From RYN-230 sp963829725 (lineage in GTDB: Bacteria > Actinomycetota > Actinomycetes > Streptosporangiales > Streptosporangiaceae): 64,000 nucleotides of DNA. Under the pieces are notes generated by a model, which saw nothing but the letters and a program-made list of their open reading frames with translations, did not search any database and had not been told where the DNA came from. Both the position numbers and the translations under genes were made by a program. The DNA lies in contig CAWHJW010000009.1 of assembly GCA_963829725.1 (NCBI GenBank), positions 248,001-312,000 on the forward strand. Reading direction: 5' to 3'. How positions within the stretch are numbered: the first letter of the stretch is position 1; every line of letters starts with the position of its first letter. Below, piece after piece: positions 63,401 to 64,000 of this stretch.

Positions 63401-64000
63401 ACGGCCAGCGCGCGGCTGCCCGGCGGCGCCGCGCCCGGCCCCGGCCACCCGGTGGACGCCCGGGCGGCCAGGTGCGCGGCCGCCTCCCGGCGGGCCGCGT
63501 CGCCCCGTTCCCAGGCCTCCCGCCAGCCGCCCAGCAGGTCCAGGTAGACCTGGTCGGACTCGGTGCCGGTGATCGCGTCGTGGTGCGCGCCAAAGACCAG
63601 CTGGCGCCAGGCCTTGTCCAGCGACTCCGCCGGGTAGCCCGCCCCGGCCAGCCAGGCCAGGGTGGCCAGCGTCTCGCCGTCGGACACGGCCACCTCGGCG
63701 GCGCGCTGCGCCTGCTTGGTGTCGATGTAGGAGACGTCCTTGCCGGGGTAGACCGGGTTCATGTCCCGGGTCTGCGGGACCAGCCAGACGCGGCGCCGGG
63801 CCGCGTCCTCGCGGACCGCGGCGAAGAACTCCCGGGGCACCGCGGTGACGAACCGCGGCCAGACGTAGCGCGCGTTCCAGTCCCGGTGCACCGCGGTCAC
63901 CCAGCGGCTCGGGATGACGTGGTCCGCGCCCACCGGGAGCAGCACGTTGCGGGTCGCGGCCACCGGCGCCAGCGAGCGGAACTGCTCCAGCGCCGCCTGC
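60481..64000 (-). CDS. GH38 alpha-mannosidase-like glycosidase (partial, N-terminus beyond the right edge)
   Basis: The frame is open to the right edge, so the true start and the GH38 nucleophile region lie outside. Visible: VLLPVGADHVIPSRWV, WLVPQTRDMNPVYPGKDVSYIDTKQAQRAAE, LDKAWRQLVFGAHHDAITGTESDQVYLDLL (typical GH38 metal-site HHDAITGT), then beta-sandwich domains and, at the end, an NPCBM/NEW3-like domain (SRAASPVRGEAQLISPFGSW). At least 1170 residues, long for the family. No signal peptide can be judged. A GC-rich repeat is inserted in frame at 61270-61397. Role: probable degradation of mannosides. Confidence 0.87.
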   Translation of the reverse strand, partial: QAALEQFRSLAPVAATRNVLLPVGADHVIPSRWVTAVHRDWNARYVWPRFVTAVPREFFAAVREDAARRRVWLVPQTRDMNPVYPGKDVSYIDTKQAQRAAEVAVSDGETLATLAWLAGAGYPAESLDKAWRQLVFGAHHDAITGTESDQVYLDLLGGWREAWERGDAARREAAAHLAARASTGWPGPGAAPPGSRALAVFNTLSWPRSGLARAGLEFPAPGPGQVTVLDASGDPVPFLAEGERRHPDGTLAAVTVCFRAALPALGYRTWWVAPGGAATPGGTGPGGWEPLPGTVIENDDFLVEADPARGGALARITDKRAGTELLRGLGNELVVQEEYDYHPRWGEGPWLLSPKGPGTGSGAASAKVTAQRCPLGARLVAELAHGDLRIVAETLLWDGTGRVDFRTHVDGSIGADRLLRVRFPADVPGGLPVYATATAVVGRPFGSPDADVAEHAFTLDNPAHEWFGTGSSARAGWTGPGGDRTERALGVAELILPAPAGTGSPPSLPNGTRGAITRLVAALAGQGVTATCGWPDGPRYGAIDLDSNLPDVRIALGTPEQNPWTARLLDGCGPDVAAEVAGRLAAGRPAALWLPARQSRAAAFRPGADVRGPRDLPVLLIAGPDLAAAAGAAADDLADSVIEVIPVASAGQDPDPPLASRTVALLNRGTPSSLVSPDGTLHIALMRSCSAWPSGVWIDGEKQTVPDGSSFAWQHWSHTFEYALAAGPGDWRSAGLARAGQEFNHDLVSCETGLHDGPLPGSASLGSVSWPGMLTALKPRGNPLASGRPGTPDRAAGLTARLRDLGGRTATMARLQLRGGITAAHGTGLAEDVSGADAAQVEVAEGVARTILPPAGTVTLALTPASDLFAGEAGRGEAASPPSQPSAAGAGGSLPRGEMPGGSGGSPPRANTEPAQPVFTRYWLHGKGPAPAGGLPVAVHLSPGRVALPSGGAPPVPVRLTVAAGLDGASGAVELDVPGGLAAEPAGPLRYDLPPLGHAAWDLAVAGRPGAPPGHYFLAARIRDELGQACEDVTMVGVGGSPVPALGQPLEELLPALEADLAAITAELDVAVLTPALDLPPGGSGELAVRVASRAASPVRGEAQLISPFGSWHAVHPWTRGFAVSPGNEVTLRYHVRVPVTTRRGTQWWIMVKLMYFGRLRYSSTVPVVIRA
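61270..61397 (+). repeat. in-frame GC-rich dispersed repeat, longest copy, in the mannosidase gene
   Basis: About 128 bases starting AGCCCGGGGGGGCGACCCCC and ending GCCCCGCCTCGCCAGCG. In the host frame it encodes the linker ...GSLPRGEMPGGSGGSPPRANTEP. Left end matches the recD2 copy, both ends match the permease copy. Confidence 0.75.

Overview
The window is very GC-rich, uses many GTG starts and carries a complete Pup-proteasome locus (mpa, dop, pup, prcB, prcA, pafA, pafB, pafC) followed by tatA, tatC and a HelY-type helicase. From memory, gene order closely follows the Mycobacterium tuberculosis Rv2135c-Rv2089c block and its Streptomyces counterpart, so this is an actinomycete chromosome. 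The genus cannot be fixed from the sequence; a Streptosporangiales- or Frankia-like soil actinomycete is plausible. No tRNA, rRNA, CRISPR array, transposase or prophage gene was seen.

Layout. 1-4339 (minus): partial proS, tldE, tldD. 4429-6789: fabG-inhA-type fatty acid synthase II pair, then purU. 6809-8890 (minus): RecD2-like helicase. 9021-11782: DUF1707/FHA protein, then a conserved uncharacterised trio (histidine phosphatase, DUF3090, SCO1664-family kinase-fold protein). 11785-16945: PAC2 protein (minus), metH, HAD phosphatase. 17117-23162: five-gene peptide-type ABC transporter behind a perfect 22-bp palindrome. 23232-26783: membrane protein, Fe-S PD-(D/E)XK nuclease (minus), M50 protease, trmI. 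26877-35810: proteasome and pupylation genes, with a succinate-semialdehyde dehydrogenase between prcA and pafA. 36148-38715: double-FKBP lipoprotein, DoxX-like pseudogene, DUF3866. 38767-44971: pafB, pafC, tatA, tatC, helY. 45060-52630: PPOX oxidoreductase, stress protein, broken DUF222/HNH gene behind a LexA-like box, ArsB/SLC13-type permease, 5'-3' exonuclease, PP2C phosphatase, M24 peptidase. 52655-64000: MsiK/UgpC-type ATPase, Lrp regulator, TetR/MFS pair with three shared operators, truncated AMP-binding protein, large LuxR ATPase regulator, partial GH38 alpha-mannosidase.

How the genes work together. Dop and PafA remove and attach Pup. Mpa unfolds pupylated proteins and docks on PrcAB through its C-terminal QYL. 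PafB and PafC form the DNA-damage activator linked to this locus. TatA and TatC form the twin-arginine export pore. FabG and the InhA-type reductase catalyse the two reductive steps of fatty acid elongation.

Points that stand out: (1) a GC-rich repeat inserted in frame in three unrelated genes (recD2, the permease, the mannosidase), giving nearly the same peptide in two of them; (2) three single-G frameshifts (SCO1664 family, pafB, helY) and an in-frame stop in a DoxX gene, raising a sequence-quality question; (3) Pup encoded directly with a C-terminal GGE; (4) mshC missing from its usual place between SCO1664 and PAC2; (5) a recurring TANNNT-N6/7-start-codon signature typical of leaderless mRNAs; (6) several well-formed operator palindromes.
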